From a virus: a stretch of 52,910 nt of DNA. This document shows positions 8,269-17,196 of this stretch, piece after piece (the stretch's first letter is position 1; each line of letters opens with the position of its first letter). The notes under the pieces were generated by a model. That model was not told the DNA's origin. It saw only the letters and a program-made list of their open reading frames with translations, and did not search any database. The stretch covers positions 1 to 52,910 of IMG/VR virus record IMGVR_UViG_3300013108_000349; one strand, 5' to 3'. A program made the position numbers and the translations under genes.

Positions 8269-10155
8269 TTATTCTCCTGCTACAATTTTAACAACGTCCA
8301 TAACTTTATCTAATCCTCTAATAGCTAGGCAGTCTAGTTTAAGAAGTCCTACATCTTCACAACTCGGCCCTTCAAATCCTGCTAATTGATTTTTACCTTT
8401 ATTATCTAGCACCATAGGACATGATTCACTAATCGGTTTTCTCGAAACGATAACGCCTGCGGCATGTTTGCCAGAAATAATTTTTGTACCCTCGATCCTA
8501 ATAGCCTGTTCAAACACCTTAGCCATCCTTCCTTCTAAATTACCTTCTTTGCCAATATAGCACCAGTTCTTTAGCTTCTGCGGGGTATTTTCCAATGCCC
8601 AAAGTATACTAGAAGAATAACCATATTCATCTTCAATATCTTGCAATTCGTCAGAAATTTTATTCTCGTCTTGTAAACATTTTGTTATAGCTTTCTGTTC
8701 ATCAAATGAAACGTTACCTCTAGAAGCCATAACTCTAGTAAGTGCTGCCTTACCTTTTAGTTTTTGAAAAGTAATAATCTGTGCAACATTTTCTTCACCG
8801 TACTTGTCTCTAATATACTCAATAGTTTCTTCTCTTGCCTCTTTTGGAATATCAAAGTCAATATCGGGCCAAGAGATTTTACCGGGTGCGTTACGACCAG
8901 CATTATAAAACCTTTCAAAGATTAACTTGTAGGGTATTGGGTCTACTTGTGTGATATTAAGTAGGTTGGAAACCATACAGCCAGCAGCACTTCCACGACC
9001 CGGTCCTGTGATATATCCTTTACTCCTAACAAAATTAAGAATGTCATCAATGATAAGAAAATAGCTGGATAAACCGATAGATGTGAACACTTCCAATTCA
9101 TGATTAACCCTGTTTCCATATTTATTAAATAGTTCTGATGTTTTATCAAATCCTTTCATCTTTTTATTCCATCCGTCCCTACAAAGCTTTCTGAGGTATT
9201 CTTCTGGACTCATACCATCGGGACAACTAAACTCTGGCGGATCGGGCGACTTCATAATATTGTAGTTTTCACACATGTCAAGAATTAGATTAGTATTAGC
9301 TAGTTCTTCTTCTGTATGAAATTCAATCATATCTTCATAAGTGGGGATATGATAGTTATTTGAAAGAAAGTTTGTTTTCAGTACATTACTAGCTGTTCCC
9401 TGCTTTAGTTCTCTTTGGACTTGAGGGATCGTTTTCTTCAATGCTGTACACAAAAGTATACGCTGATCCTCTGCATCCTCCCTTCTGCAATAATGAGCGT
9501 CTGGTGTAGCCACACAGGGGATTTTTGTTACTTTCGAGATTTGCCTTAAAGCATTTGCTACAGAACCAGCAAATTTATTAATTTTGGAATCAATTAATTG
9601 AATCTCAATAAAGAAATTACCTTTGCCAAAAATAAGCTCTAGGTCTTTAGCTTTGGCAACCCCCTTTTTCATCCAATCAGGATCAAGCCTTTCACCATCT
9701 GTAATAGCATTTGCTAATATTGAACCAAGATGACCGCTAAATGAGACTAGGTTTTTTTGAGAACCTAGCATGGCTAGAATATCAATGTCGATTCTTGGCT
9801 TATGGTAAAAGTGTTCTTTTTTATTGGACATAGAAACCATAGATAAAAGATCAAACCAGCCTTGATGATTTTTAGCAATCACCACCTGATGACTTAACTT
9901 TCTATTATCTTTGCTCTTTTCAAGAACAGAGCCTTCGCAAACATAAAGTTCGCAACCAAGCAAAGGTTGCAAACCAGCAGTCTGCATTTCTTTGCTAAAA
10001 TCCACAGCACCACTTACAGAACCATGATCTGTAATAGCACAAGCAGAAGAACCAATCTCTTGTATTCTTTCTGAAATATCAGAACACTTGCTTAGTCCAT
10101 CAAGCAAAGAGTACTCGCTATGACAATGTAATGGCGTATAAGTTTTCTTTTTCAT
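8269..10155 (-). CDS. dnaE: DNA polymerase III alpha subunit, N-terminal half (PHP and palm)
   Basis: A 628-residue protein carrying the PHP domain and the polymerase palm of DNA polymerase III alpha. The PHP part shows 'HCHSEYSLLDG', 'AITDHGSVSGA' and 'VATPDAHY', keeping metal-ligand residues. The palm shows 'GPGRGSAAGC', then 'PDIDFDIP' with two catalytic Asp residues, then 'ITFQKLKGKAALTRV'. The third catalytic Asp is in 'LLKLDCLAIRGLDKV', about 20 residues before the stop. The protein ends there, while in standard DnaE (about 1,150 residues) the chain goes on to the fingers. The fingers are in the gene at 5712-7337. Its start overlaps the upstream stop as ATGA. Confidence 0.92.
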   Translation of the reverse strand: MKKKTYTPLHCHSEYSLLDGLSKCSDISERIQEIGSSACAITDHGSVSGAVDFSKEMQTAGLQPLLGCELYVCEGSVLEKSKDNRKLSHQVVIAKNHQGWFDLLSMVSMSNKKEHFYHKPRIDIDILAMLGSQKNLVSFSGHLGSILANAITDGERLDPDWMKKGVAKAKDLELIFGKGNFFIEIQLIDSKINKFAGSVANALRQISKVTKIPCVATPDAHYCRREDAEDQRILLCTALKKTIPQVQRELKQGTASNVLKTNFLSNNYHIPTYEDMIEFHTEEELANTNLILDMCENYNIMKSPDPPEFSCPDGMSPEEYLRKLCRDGWNKKMKGFDKTSELFNKYGNRVNHELEVFTSIGLSSYFLIIDDILNFVRSKGYITGPGRGSAAGCMVSNLLNITQVDPIPYKLIFERFYNAGRNAPGKISWPDIDFDIPKEAREETIEYIRDKYGEENVAQIITFQKLKGKAALTRVMASRGNVSFDEQKAITKCLQDENKISDELQDIEDEYGYSSSILWALENTPQKLKNWCYIGKEGNLEGRMAKVFEQAIRIEGTKIISGKHAAGVIVSRKPISESCPMVLDNKGKNQLAGFEGPSCEDVGLLKLDCLAIRGLDKVMDVVKIVAGE

Positions 10156-10589
10156 TCAGTTGATCCCGGTGCTTTATAGTGTCCATGAATATGATCTGGG
10201 TGAGCATAATTTTTAGTAACCCAGTCAATACCCTTTTGTTGTATAGCTAGACGTATCTGCTCACACTGAGTCATAGTATCGCCATAGCACGTTCTTTGTC
10301 CTACTCTCTTTTCCACTATAGGTAAAACATGAGTGTCTTTAAAAGTGGTTTTTCCAGCATCGCAAAGCGTTTTACACTTCCAAGATTCCTTTCTATTAAA
10401 TTCTGGTATTACTAATGGTTGTTCTGTATCCCTAATAGTTTCAAACTTCTTTTTGATAATTTCTATGGTTTGATCCATATCTGAATCTTGAAAATGAACC
10501 GTATAAGGACCGCCTGTATTTATGTAGTAAATTGTAACTAGGAACGTGCTTACGTCAGGATAAAGATGCTTGCAGGCATAGTGATACAT
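10152..10589 (-). CDS. RecB/Cas4-type nuclease, C-terminal part after an in-frame TGA
   Basis: A 145-residue product that continues directly, in the same frame, from the nuclease fragment at 10590-11252: the TGA stop is followed at once by ATG. Its first residues, 'MYHYACKHLYPDVS', match the segment after the QxxxY motif of RecB-family nucleases. Cysteines in 'WKCKTLCDAG' and 'TCYGDTMTQC', together with an N-terminal Cys in the other fragment, recall the Fe-S cluster seen in AddB and Cas4-type members, though spacing is unusual. It probably results from a nonsense change in one gene or from a restart. As a separate protein it lacks the catalytic Asp and Lys. Confidence 0.7.
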   Translation of the reverse strand: MYHYACKHLYPDVSTFLVTIYYINTGGPYTVHFQDSDMDQTIEIIKKKFETIRDTEQPLVIPEFNRKESWKCKTLCDAGKTTFKDTHVLPIVEKRVGQRTCYGDTMTQCEQIRLAIQQKGIDWVTKNYAHPDHIHGHYKAPGSTE

Positions 10590-11252
10590 TCATAACTGTG
10601 CATTGTCAAATAAATTCGCCTGAGTATATTCTTTACCTGTAGCCCAATCTTTTCTTTGTCCAGTTTTCCAATCAACTACTTCATATACCTTTTCTCCACC
10701 TTCTTCGCTAACGTCTGTTATAAGGTCGATTGTTCCCTTTAAAGAGAGGTAGCCATCTAAATTATGCTCTGGATATTCGTATTTTGCCCAATCTTCTTCA
10801 AGAGTAATGTCAAAATGTGGTTCCACATCAACAATTTTTCTTTGCCTTGGGTCAAACCACCCATCTCTATACTTTAAAGCCTTCCAAGCCCAACTTACAC
10901 AATCTTCAAAATCTTTTTCACGCCACCTAGTTCTAGGTTTTTCATTATGGTGCGTCCATTGAGAAGTATAAAATTCGTAAACTCTAGCCGCCATAGCATT
11001 AAAATACTCTGGAGTATAATCATCTGTAATGACTTCTCCAATATCAGAATCATTGATTACCTTTATACCAGACTGTTCTGCCTTTTGACACAAAGCGGCA
11101 ATCTCTAATATCTTATGAGTAATAGTACCTTTGTCTGCTTTCTTGCCACCCTTTCCTCTGATACCTAATGTGTATTCAATATAGAATTGCATAGGACACA
11201 TTCGATGTGTGTTGAAAGAACTGCTCCTAAAGTATACGATTGGGATTCCCAT
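10590..11252 (-). CDS. RecB/Cas4-type PD-(D/E)XK nuclease, N-terminal part
   Basis: A 220-residue fragment with the core of a RecB-family nuclease. 'SSFNTHRMCPMQFYIEY' is the N-terminal helix with a Cys typical of Fe-S members, 'KGTIDLI' (Asp near 176) and 'EVVDWKTG' (Asp 194, Lys 196) are the PD-(D/E)XK active site. The protein stops at '...DNAQL' with TGA, and the next codon is ATG in the same frame, giving Q-L-stop-M-Y. If the stop were an amino acid, the conserved QxxxY motif would be complete. The gene lies between the dNMP kinase and DnaE, so a role in DNA end processing or recombination is likely. Confidence 0.8.
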   Translation of the reverse strand: MGIPIVYFRSSSFNTHRMCPMQFYIEYTLGIRGKGGKKADKGTITHKILEIAALCQKAEQSGIKVINDSDIGEVITDDYTPEYFNAMAARVYEFYTSQWTHHNEKPRTRWREKDFEDCVSWAWKALKYRDGWFDPRQRKIVDVEPHFDITLEEDWAKYEYPEHNLDGYLSLKGTIDLITDVSEEGGEKVYEVVDWKTGQRKDWATGKEYTQANLFDNAQL

Positions 11253-12005
11253 TTAAACTCCTAAGTTTGGTAGTATATCGCAACCAAGTTCTTTCAGTGC
11301 GAAATAGATTTCTTTATTTTGTTCTGCTATATTTAGTTTCTCGTTATTAATTATCTTAGAACATAGATCAATATTAACATTTTCACTAGTATGACTGTCT
11401 GCTGATTTAAACTTATCTTTGGTCAACCCTAACACTATCGCTTCTTTAGATTTACAGCCTTCTATTTCGTTTTCAAATCTAATGTCACCAATAAGTGCTA
11501 GTCTAGAGTTATCTTTTTTAATTCTTCTAAATAAGGTATCTAGCCAAACCTCGGAATTAATTTTTCTAAACACATCAGAACCTAGATACTGCAAAAACTC
11601 ACGAATGGTCATTGGTCCCGATTGGTGATAAATTCCCGGCATATTTTCCCATAGTAGATGAGTAAGCTCGTTCTTGTCATCATCTGTTCCATATACCTTA
11701 TCTTCTGGCAAGCCAAAAATATCAATAGCTATACGCTTTAAAGGATCAGCTAAGTAATAAGTCTTAATTTCACTTGATATTGCATCAAGAACCCTGTCTA
11801 CATCAACATGCTTTTTTGAAAACTCAAAATAATCTAAACCATCCTTACATTGACCAAATATATCTGAAACTTCTATTTTTCCATCTTCATTAAGTCTAGC
11901 ATTTTTACAAACTCCTAGCTCAATCATTTTAAGCATCAATATAAAGTTACAGGAGGTATCTTTACCGCTTTGTTTTTTTCCAGCAAATCCTATAATCTTA
12001 GTCAT
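11253..12005 (-). CDS. Deoxynucleoside monophosphate kinase (T4 gp1-like)
   Basis: A 250-residue P-loop kinase. 'GKKQSGKDT' at residues 9-17 is the Walker A loop. 'MTIREFLQYLGSDVFRKI' followed by 'VWLDTLFRRI' and 'ALIGDIRFENEI' are features of the phage dNMP kinase family represented by T4 gene 1, which phosphorylates dGMP, dTMP and hydroxymethyl-dCMP. The product feeds dNTP synthesis together with the RNR, dCMP deaminase and dUTPase genes in this window. Its stop adjoins the nuclease gene start, and it overlaps the upstream small gene by 8 nt. Exact substrates cannot be told from sequence. Confidence 0.82.
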   Translation of the reverse strand: MTKIIGFAGKKQSGKDTSCNFILMLKMIELGVCKNARLNEDGKIEVSDIFGQCKDGLDYFEFSKKHVDVDRVLDAISSEIKTYYLADPLKRIAIDIFGLPEDKVYGTDDDKNELTHLLWENMPGIYHQSGPMTIREFLQYLGSDVFRKINSEVWLDTLFRRIKKDNSRLALIGDIRFENEIEGCKSKEAIVLGLTKDKFKSADSHTSENVNIDLCSKIINNEKLNIAEQNKEIYFALKELGCDILPNLGV

Positions 12006-12246
12006 CAGTTTTCTTTCTCCCCGATCCTAAAACAACAGCGTAGTGTGCTTCTAGAGTATCTATCATACTTTCTGCACGATCTAACTGTTCTAATGCTTCC
12101 ATAAGATTGTCTGTAAAATCTTTTGTAGAGTGTTCTCCTACGCCAACGCCTTCCTCAAGCAATAATTCTAAAGACATTTTTGCCGCCGCATAGTCTGCCT
12201 GTAGCTTGCTTTCAAGAAAGTTTAAAGCGTATTCTTTGTGACTCAT
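11998..12246 (-). CDS. Small helical protein of unknown function
   Basis: An 82-residue, mostly helical, acidic protein with no recognised family. 'ALNFLESKLQADYAAAKMSL' and 'NLMEALEQLDRAESMIDTLE' suggest two amphipathic helices and perhaps a coiled coil. It overlaps the primase gene by an ATGA junction and the dNMP kinase gene by 8 nt, so it is translated with replication genes. No function can be assigned. Confidence 0.65.
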   Translation of the reverse strand: MSHKEYALNFLESKLQADYAAAKMSLELLLEEGVGVGEHSTKDFTDNLMEALEQLDRAESMIDTLEAHYAVVLGSGRKKTDD

Positions 12247-13403
12247 TTGTAAATCTCCCTAGCTTGATTAATAAAAGGTAAAATTTCATCGGTTATTTCA
12301 TTTGTATTCATTTCGCCAACATCTTCTTTATTAACATTAACAATGAATACTCTGTATGTTCTATCTAATTGTTCTTTTATAGCATACGCTGCTTTCTCAC
12401 CAGCACCATGATCGTCATTATCCATAATAAGTATGACAGACATTGCTCCAGATTCATCTATAAGTTGTTTTTGGGGAGTATTCAATACTGTGCCAAACAA
12501 GCCTAAAGAATTGTGTATACCTGCTTCTTCTAGCCTCCAAACATTCCCAGGAGATTCTACTAAAATAGCAACGCCTGATTCTTGAATATGTTTTTTAGCT
12601 CTCCAATAATTATACAATACCTTTTCCTTTTGGAAGCCTTTTGTGTGTCTCCATTTTGGAAAATGAAAACAATCTTTTTCAGGATTATGATAGGAACTGC
12701 ATTTTTTACATTGTTCAAATATACTTCTACCTGTAAAACCTATAATCATCTGTCCTTCATCGTCATATATTGGTACTACTGCTCTATTAAAAAAGGGTTT
12801 GCCATAAGTATGACAAGTACCAACATCATAGTCATCCAACACTTCTATACTATAATCTCTTTGTAAAAAATATTGAGACGGTATTTCTACTTTTGACCTG
12901 TAATATTCTCTATCTATGGTTCCTGCGATTTTATTTTCTGGAGCGAGATTGCTTACAACCTTGCAAAACTCATGGTTGCCCATGTTTACTTTTTGAGGTT
13001 TTATATCTCCGAATTTTAAATCGAACATATTTAACAAAAAGTCTACCGTTTGCTCAAAGCTTACGGTTCTGTCTCCCGGTACTTTCCAGTCGTGCTTAAC
13101 TTTGGATAGTCCACCTCTAACCATAGAAAGCAGTGAAGTACCGAAATACTTCTCGCAACCGTGAGTTCTGCATTTATAATGCACTCTATAGTCTGCATCA
13201 TAATAAAGGTTCAAGGCTGTTTTATTATCTCCACCATGAATAAAACAGTTTGAAAATATGACCTTAGCACCCTTATGGTGCTTGGCATCAAAATACTCGT
13301 ATATATCTTCTATATTTTCAAGAACAATATCTGTAAGCTGATTTAACTTACCTTGATCCTTATACTTAGAACGCGATATCTTCTTCTGGTGTTTCGTCGT
13401 CAT
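12243..13403 (-). CDS. DNA primase (zinc finger and TOPRIM)
   Basis: A DnaG-type primase that makes RNA primers on single-stranded DNA. The N-terminal part has a CHC2-like zinc finger: 'SNCFIHGG' followed by 'HYKCRTHGCEKYFG'. Near residues 285-365 is a TOPRIM domain: 'AILVESPGNVWRLEEAG' with the catalytic Glu, and 'LIMDNDDHGAG' with the paired acidic residues. The start was set at the second Met (MTTKHQ), because GGAGG lies 5 nt before it; the in-frame Met four codons earlier has no such site. The gene overlaps the helicase gene by 38 nt, consistent with a primase-helicase pair made together. Confidence 0.85.
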   Translation of the reverse strand: MTTKHQKKISRSKYKDQGKLNQLTDIVLENIEDIYEYFDAKHHKGAKVIFSNCFIHGGDNKTALNLYYDADYRVHYKCRTHGCEKYFGTSLLSMVRGGLSKVKHDWKVPGDRTVSFEQTVDFLLNMFDLKFGDIKPQKVNMGNHEFCKVVSNLAPENKIAGTIDREYYRSKVEIPSQYFLQRDYSIEVLDDYDVGTCHTYGKPFFNRAVVPIYDDEGQMIIGFTGRSIFEQCKKCSSYHNPEKDCFHFPKWRHTKGFQKEKVLYNYWRAKKHIQESGVAILVESPGNVWRLEEAGIHNSLGLFGTVLNTPQKQLIDESGAMSVILIMDNDDHGAGEKAAYAIKEQLDRTYRVFIVNVNKEDVGEMNTNEITDEILPFINQAREIYK

Positions 13404-14817
13404 CTGATCCTCCATCTTCTAGTTCGTATGCGGTCATACCTTCTTCAAGTTTCGCATATGCACCTCTCATCAAAACATTAATATAGTCGCCACCCTCTAG
13501 TCCTTCTCCCTGTCTAGCAATAATAGGAACAAGTTTTCTGTTTCCATTTTCAGGACCGTCTTTAGCAATTTCCTCATCTGATTTTTCTTTGTAAATAGTA
13601 AAGTTAGAGCATAGCCACATGATTCTATCTGAACCACTAGCAGCATCAGTTGATTCTTTGCTAATTCCATCTCTATTTAATTGAATGAAGTTAAGAATGG
13701 GAATCTCATATCTCAAGCAGAAGTTGTGTAGGGAAGTCATCATAAAGCCCAGCAGTTGAAACTCTTTCATATCTGTTTTAGCTAACTCAGCAGCTTCCAT
13801 CAATTTAAGATAATCGTATACGATAACGCAGTCGTTAGCTTTGCCTTCTTCGTTTATACCAACAACTTTGGCAAGCCATCTTCTCATAATTGATAGTTGG
13901 TCTTCAAACGCTCTGCCGCCAATGTTTTTATGATAAAAAGGAAGGTCTTTTAGCTTTTTAGCTAAATCTATCATATTGTTTTTCTTAAAATCATCATCAG
14001 CGTATTTACCCGTTTCAATCTCGTTGATACTAGACTTGCCAGAAGTATTAAATGAAGCCATTGCTCCACCTCTGTTTTGCTGATCTTTCTTTGTCATTTC
14101 AGTATCTAGATATAATACAGGTATGCCTTGTTCTGCGATATTTTTACCCATATTAAGACCAATAAGACTTTTACCTACCTTGGTTCTAGCACCGATAACA
14201 TTTACACTACCCTTTCTTAGACCTCCACCAATAGAAAAATCAAATTTAGGAAAACCAGTTGGAATACCTATTTGATCTACTCTATTGCCTGCACGATCTA
14301 TTAGATATTCTTCTAGGTCTCCAAACAATAACTCAGGAGCATCGTCATGGTCATTAAGAAGTGATGTAAAATCAAATATAGATTCTTCGGCTAGACCAAG
14401 AATTTTTGATATAGGTTCATCACCTTTTATCTGTAGATATTGGTCTTTGGTTTGCTCCAACTGATCGTACATTAAACGAGCAATTTGAAGCTTTCTAATC
14501 TTAGCACCAAACTTCCTGATATTGTCAAACAATACAGGGAATTTAAGGATAGCACCTAGATGAGATAATTCATTATTATTATTAAAAAAGTCGTTTAAAC
14601 CGATTTCTTTAGCAGAAGAAAGAATACTAGGTACGTCTATCTTTCTTGTATCATCATCTTCTAACAGTCTTTTTACACAGGCAAAAATTACAGAATTAGA
14701 ATCAACTGTAAAAGAAGAATCATCCACTATATCTGCAACATCAAAGTATGCTTCTGAACCATACTTACAAATCCCTGCAAGAACAGCACGTTCAGCAGCA
14801 GCATCCGACAAAACCAT
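13366..14817 (-). CDS. Replicative DNA helicase, DnaB-like
   Basis: A 483-residue helicase. The N-terminal 100 residues ('SDAAAERAVLAGICKYG') match the DnaB N-terminal domain that contacts primase. The RecA-like core begins 'GFPKFDFSIGGGLRKGSVNV' with Walker A 'GARTKVGKS' near residue 209, then 'VLYLDTEM'. The Walker B region is 'DCVIVYDYLKLM', and 'ILNFIQLNRDG' resembles motif H3 of DnaB. It would unwind the phage replication fork as a hexamer. It overlaps the primase gene downstream. The C-terminal tail is very acidic. Length is within the DnaB range. Confidence 0.9.
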   Translation of the reverse strand: MVLSDAAAERAVLAGICKYGSEAYFDVADIVDDSSFTVDSNSVIFACVKRLLEDDDTRKIDVPSILSSAKEIGLNDFFNNNNELSHLGAILKFPVLFDNIRKFGAKIRKLQIARLMYDQLEQTKDQYLQIKGDEPISKILGLAEESIFDFTSLLNDHDDAPELLFGDLEEYLIDRAGNRVDQIGIPTGFPKFDFSIGGGLRKGSVNVIGARTKVGKSLIGLNMGKNIAEQGIPVLYLDTEMTKKDQQNRGGAMASFNTSGKSSINEIETGKYADDDFKKNNMIDLAKKLKDLPFYHKNIGGRAFEDQLSIMRRWLAKVVGINEEGKANDCVIVYDYLKLMEAAELAKTDMKEFQLLGFMMTSLHNFCLRYEIPILNFIQLNRDGISKESTDAASGSDRIMWLCSNFTIYKEKSDEEIAKDGPENGNRKLVPIIARQGEGLEGGDYINVLMRGAYAKLEEGMTAYELEDGGSDDDETPEEDIAF

Positions 14818-14820
14818 ATT

Positions 14821-15345
14821 TTACCATCCCGCTTGAGTAGAACAAGAATTACATTTCCATCTATCAGGGTCCAATACAAGAGCAGCAGAAACATCCCACT
14901 CATCACCACAGACACAACATTCTACTTCTATTGTAGAACTTGGTCTTGCTGGTAATTTGAATGTACGACCTTTGTTTTTCTTATCTTCATTTTTTGCTTC
15001 TGTCATCTCTTCTCTTTCGGCCCCAGATAATTGTACGCCGCTAATGAAGTCTGTGAATTTATTTTCACGATTTCCGTCAATATTCATAGGTTCTGTTCTA
15101 CATTGTTTTCCCTTTCCTGCCTTCTTTCTTTTTTTAGATTTTTTAGCTTTTCTATTTCCTACTTGTCTATTATTATTTCTTTTGTTTTTTCCGCTACCCC
15201 TTCTTTTGTTTATAACATGAGCAGAGCCTTCATTTTTTTCTGGTTCTTCTTCTTTCTTTTCTCCAACTGATAAAACTTCTTCTATATCTTCTGGGTCTAA
15301 CTTGCTTAAAAGTTGTTTTAGTAAAATCTTGGTTTCATCATCCAT
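14821..15345 (-). CDS. Basic-linker protein with C-terminal zinc ribbon
   Basis: A 174-residue protein. The first third is acidic and helical, the middle (about 45-85) is a very basic low-complexity stretch of Lys, Arg and Asn, and the last 45 residues hold a zinc ribbon: 'VECCVCGDEWDVS' and 'WKCNSCS'. The charged middle suggests nucleic acid binding. It sits between the helicase gene and an upstream unknown gene with a TAATG overlap, so it is part of the replication operon. No known family was recognised; a role as a helicase or primase accessory protein is a guess. Confidence 0.7.
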   Translation of the reverse strand: MDDETKILLKQLLSKLDPEDIEEVLSVGEKKEEEPEKNEGSAHVINKRRGSGKNKRNNNRQVGNRKAKKSKKRKKAGKGKQCRTEPMNIDGNRENKFTDFISGVQLSGAEREEMTEAKNEDKKNKGRTFKLPARPSSTIEVECCVCGDEWDVSAALVLDPDRWKCNSCSTQAGW

Positions 15346-15827
15346 TATTTCATAGCCTTTGCTAACTGTAGGTTTTTGTATAATTCGCTCATATGCTTAC
15401 AAGAAGAAGCTAAATATGTTATTCTATTTGCTCTTTGTTGTGCATAATTTTTAAGTTTTAGTAAGCCACTAGCATAATCATCATTATTTATAGCTTGAGA
15501 AAACTGACTTTCCCAAGAACCTCTAAATTGTTGTTCTTTGCCTGAGATTATTTGTTTTAAAACATTTGAAGCCCAGTCAACCCTAGCGTTTTCTCTGTTG
15601 TAGCATCTTTGTAAATAAAAAGAAAAGCCGCCCAAAGTAATAGCTATTTCAGCACAATCTATTGGAGATAACTTTTCCATCTGCTCTCTTGTCATAGATA
15701 GGTATTTTTTAACACTATTATCGCCTTGCTCTTGAAATTGAGATAAGCCTATTTTACCTTCATATTCATCAAGCATACTCTCAAGCTTTTGCATCCTCGC
15801 TAACGGAGTATTATTTTGTTCTTCCAT
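15345..15827 (-). CDS. Unknown protein in the recombination cluster
   Basis: A 160-residue, mainly helical protein. 'SPIDCAEIAITLGGFSFYLQ' and 'RCYNRENARVDWASNVLKQI' form a helix pair in the middle. Phage UvsY-type recombination mediators have a similar size and a related hydrophobic and basic helix pattern, and a RecA-like gene lies two genes upstream, but the similarity is too weak to claim. It overlaps the nuclease-like gene by 28 nt. The start chosen has GAGG about 9 nt upstream. Function unknown. Confidence 0.65.
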   Translation of the reverse strand: MEEQNNTPLARMQKLESMLDEYEGKIGLSQFQEQGDNSVKKYLSMTREQMEKLSPIDCAEIAITLGGFSFYLQRCYNRENARVDWASNVLKQIISGKEQQFRGSWESQFSQAINNDDYASGLLKLKNYAQQRANRITYLASSCKHMSELYKNLQLAKAMK

Positions 15828-16210
15828 TGCTCTATGTCCTCATTATAGGGTAGTTCAATATGTGTTATATTATTTAGCCAACACCACTCTTGTTTATCTG
15901 CATCGTTTTTCTTTTGGTTAAGAAAGTCTCTTGCAGAAGCATGAAACATAGTATTAAACTTATAGTGCTGTTGTCCATGAACTTCTACTGCGAGCTTAAT
16001 TTGGTTTATGTAGAAGTCTAAGTATTGAGTCTTGCTGCCTCTTGGCTTGATAGGAACTTCCTCTAAAATCTTCATTGTAGGAAACATCTCATATAAAATT
16101 TTTCTAGCCCTAACGTGTAGTTTAGACCTAGACCTTTTATCTGTAGCCGTAACTATTTGTCCGGTTAGTTTCCACGCAGTGATATTTCCCTCCAAGTCTC
16201 TTACCTTCAT
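15800..16210 (-). CDS. DUF559/Vsr-like PD-(D/E)XK endonuclease
   Basis: A 136-residue protein similar to the small endonuclease superfamily containing DUF559 and Vsr proteins. 'QYLDFYINQIKLAVEVHGQQ' shows the acidic pair (Asp, then Glu in 'AVEVHGQQH'), and 'KKNDADKQEWCWLNNITHIE' is the helix and strand that follow. The N-terminus carries basic residues. Such enzymes nick DNA or resolve branched structures. Its start overlaps the RecA-like gene stop (ATGA), so recombination or repair is a reasonable context, but the substrate is unknown. Confidence 0.7.
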   Translation of the reverse strand: MKVRDLEGNITAWKLTGQIVTATDKRSRSKLHVRARKILYEMFPTMKILEEVPIKPRGSKTQYLDFYINQIKLAVEVHGQQHYKFNTMFHASARDFLNQKKNDADKQEWCWLNNITHIELPYNEDIEQWKNKIILR

Positions 16211-17196
16211 GATATACCTATTATTTCAAACACTTGTTGTTTTAGTTCAGTGTAATACTCAGGATTGTTTTCTAGATAAGTTGCAAAATTAGACATCCCT
16301 TGAACCTTCTCACCATTCGGTAATTTCATCCATGTTTTTCCCTCAACAACCCCAAAGTCTTTGGCTAATTGAGCGAGTTCATATTCGTTCCATATGCCTC
16401 TGCCATATTTAATAATACTGCTTACTTTTTGACCCGGTGCTCCAATCGCAGAATTTTCTACAACCCAAAAGACTTCTTGACCAATTTGTGTTTCTCCCTG
16501 CATTAGTGGTTTTTTATGTGTTGCCCAAAGTTTAACATCCTGTGCATATTTGAGGGCATTTCCCGATTTCTCTACCTTACTCTTGCCTGCACCAAACTTA
16601 TTTATATTTGCCATAAGATGGGTGATTCCAACAAGCGTGACCCTATTGATTGGAAGTACATTTGCAAACCTTCTAGTAAACTTACTTAAATAACGATTCA
16701 TTGCTGCTACTTGAGTATCGGTAATGTCTCCCACAAGTTCTGCTTCTGCTGCTAACGCAGAGAAAGAGTCAATTACGCAAACAGCATGAGGGTCGTTATG
16801 AATAACGTTATCAAAAATGCCTAGATATTTTTCTCCAGATAGAATATTCCCCTTCTTCGATCCTACAACCTTAAAATGCTCAGGTGAATAGTCTAGCCCG
16901 TTGATTCCTTCTAGGTCTCTCTTTTTTAACCTGCCTTCTATATTTCCATAGTAAACGTTTCTTTCTTTTTTTTCTTCTGTTTTTACCGCTTGTGCGTTTT
17001 TACAAAACTGTAAAGCATGAACGGTCTTACCAATCTTTTCTGGACCTGTCATAATAAATAGACATCCCTCTGGAACACCACCACCCAATGCAATATCAAG
17101 CTTTGGACTTACTGATATAATTGGAGGCGGGTTATCAACTATGAAAGAAGCATCTAATAAAACATCCCCATACTCTTTAATAATATCTGTTGTCAT
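16207..17196 (-). CDS. RecA/UvsX-like recombinase
   Basis: A 329-residue RecA-fold ATPase. 'GPEKIGKT' near residues 51-58 is the Walker A motif, 'NVYYGNIEGRLKKRDL' resembles the conserved Glu-containing segment, and 'HAVCVIDSFSAL' is the Walker B strand. 'VTLVGITHLMANINKFG' and 'EKSGNALKYAQDVKLWAT' match the post-Walker B region of phage UvsX-type proteins ('GG.al.y....'). It would form filaments on single-stranded DNA for strand exchange and replication restart. The gene is in the replication operon, overlapping both neighbours by ATGA-type junctions. Confidence 0.85.
   Translation of the reverse strand: MTTDIIKEYGDVLLDASFIVDNPPPIISVSPKLDIALGGGVPEGCLFIMTGPEKIGKTVHALQFCKNAQAVKTEEKKERNVYYGNIEGRLKKRDLEGINGLDYSPEHFKVVGSKKGNILSGEKYLGIFDNVIHNDPHAVCVIDSFSALAAEAELVGDITDTQVAAMNRYLSKFTRRFANVLPINRVTLVGITHLMANINKFGAGKSKVEKSGNALKYAQDVKLWATHKKPLMQGETQIGQEVFWVVENSAIGAPGQKVSSIIKYGRGIWNEYELAQLAKDFGVVEGKTWMKLPNGEKVQGMSNFATYLENNPEYYTELKQQVFEIIGIS

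Noticed and set aside
10590-10592. Genome-wide recoding of TGA as an amino acid
   Set aside because: TGA ends many genes at proper places (ATGA junctions), so a changed code is not supported; the nuclease TGA is a local oddity.
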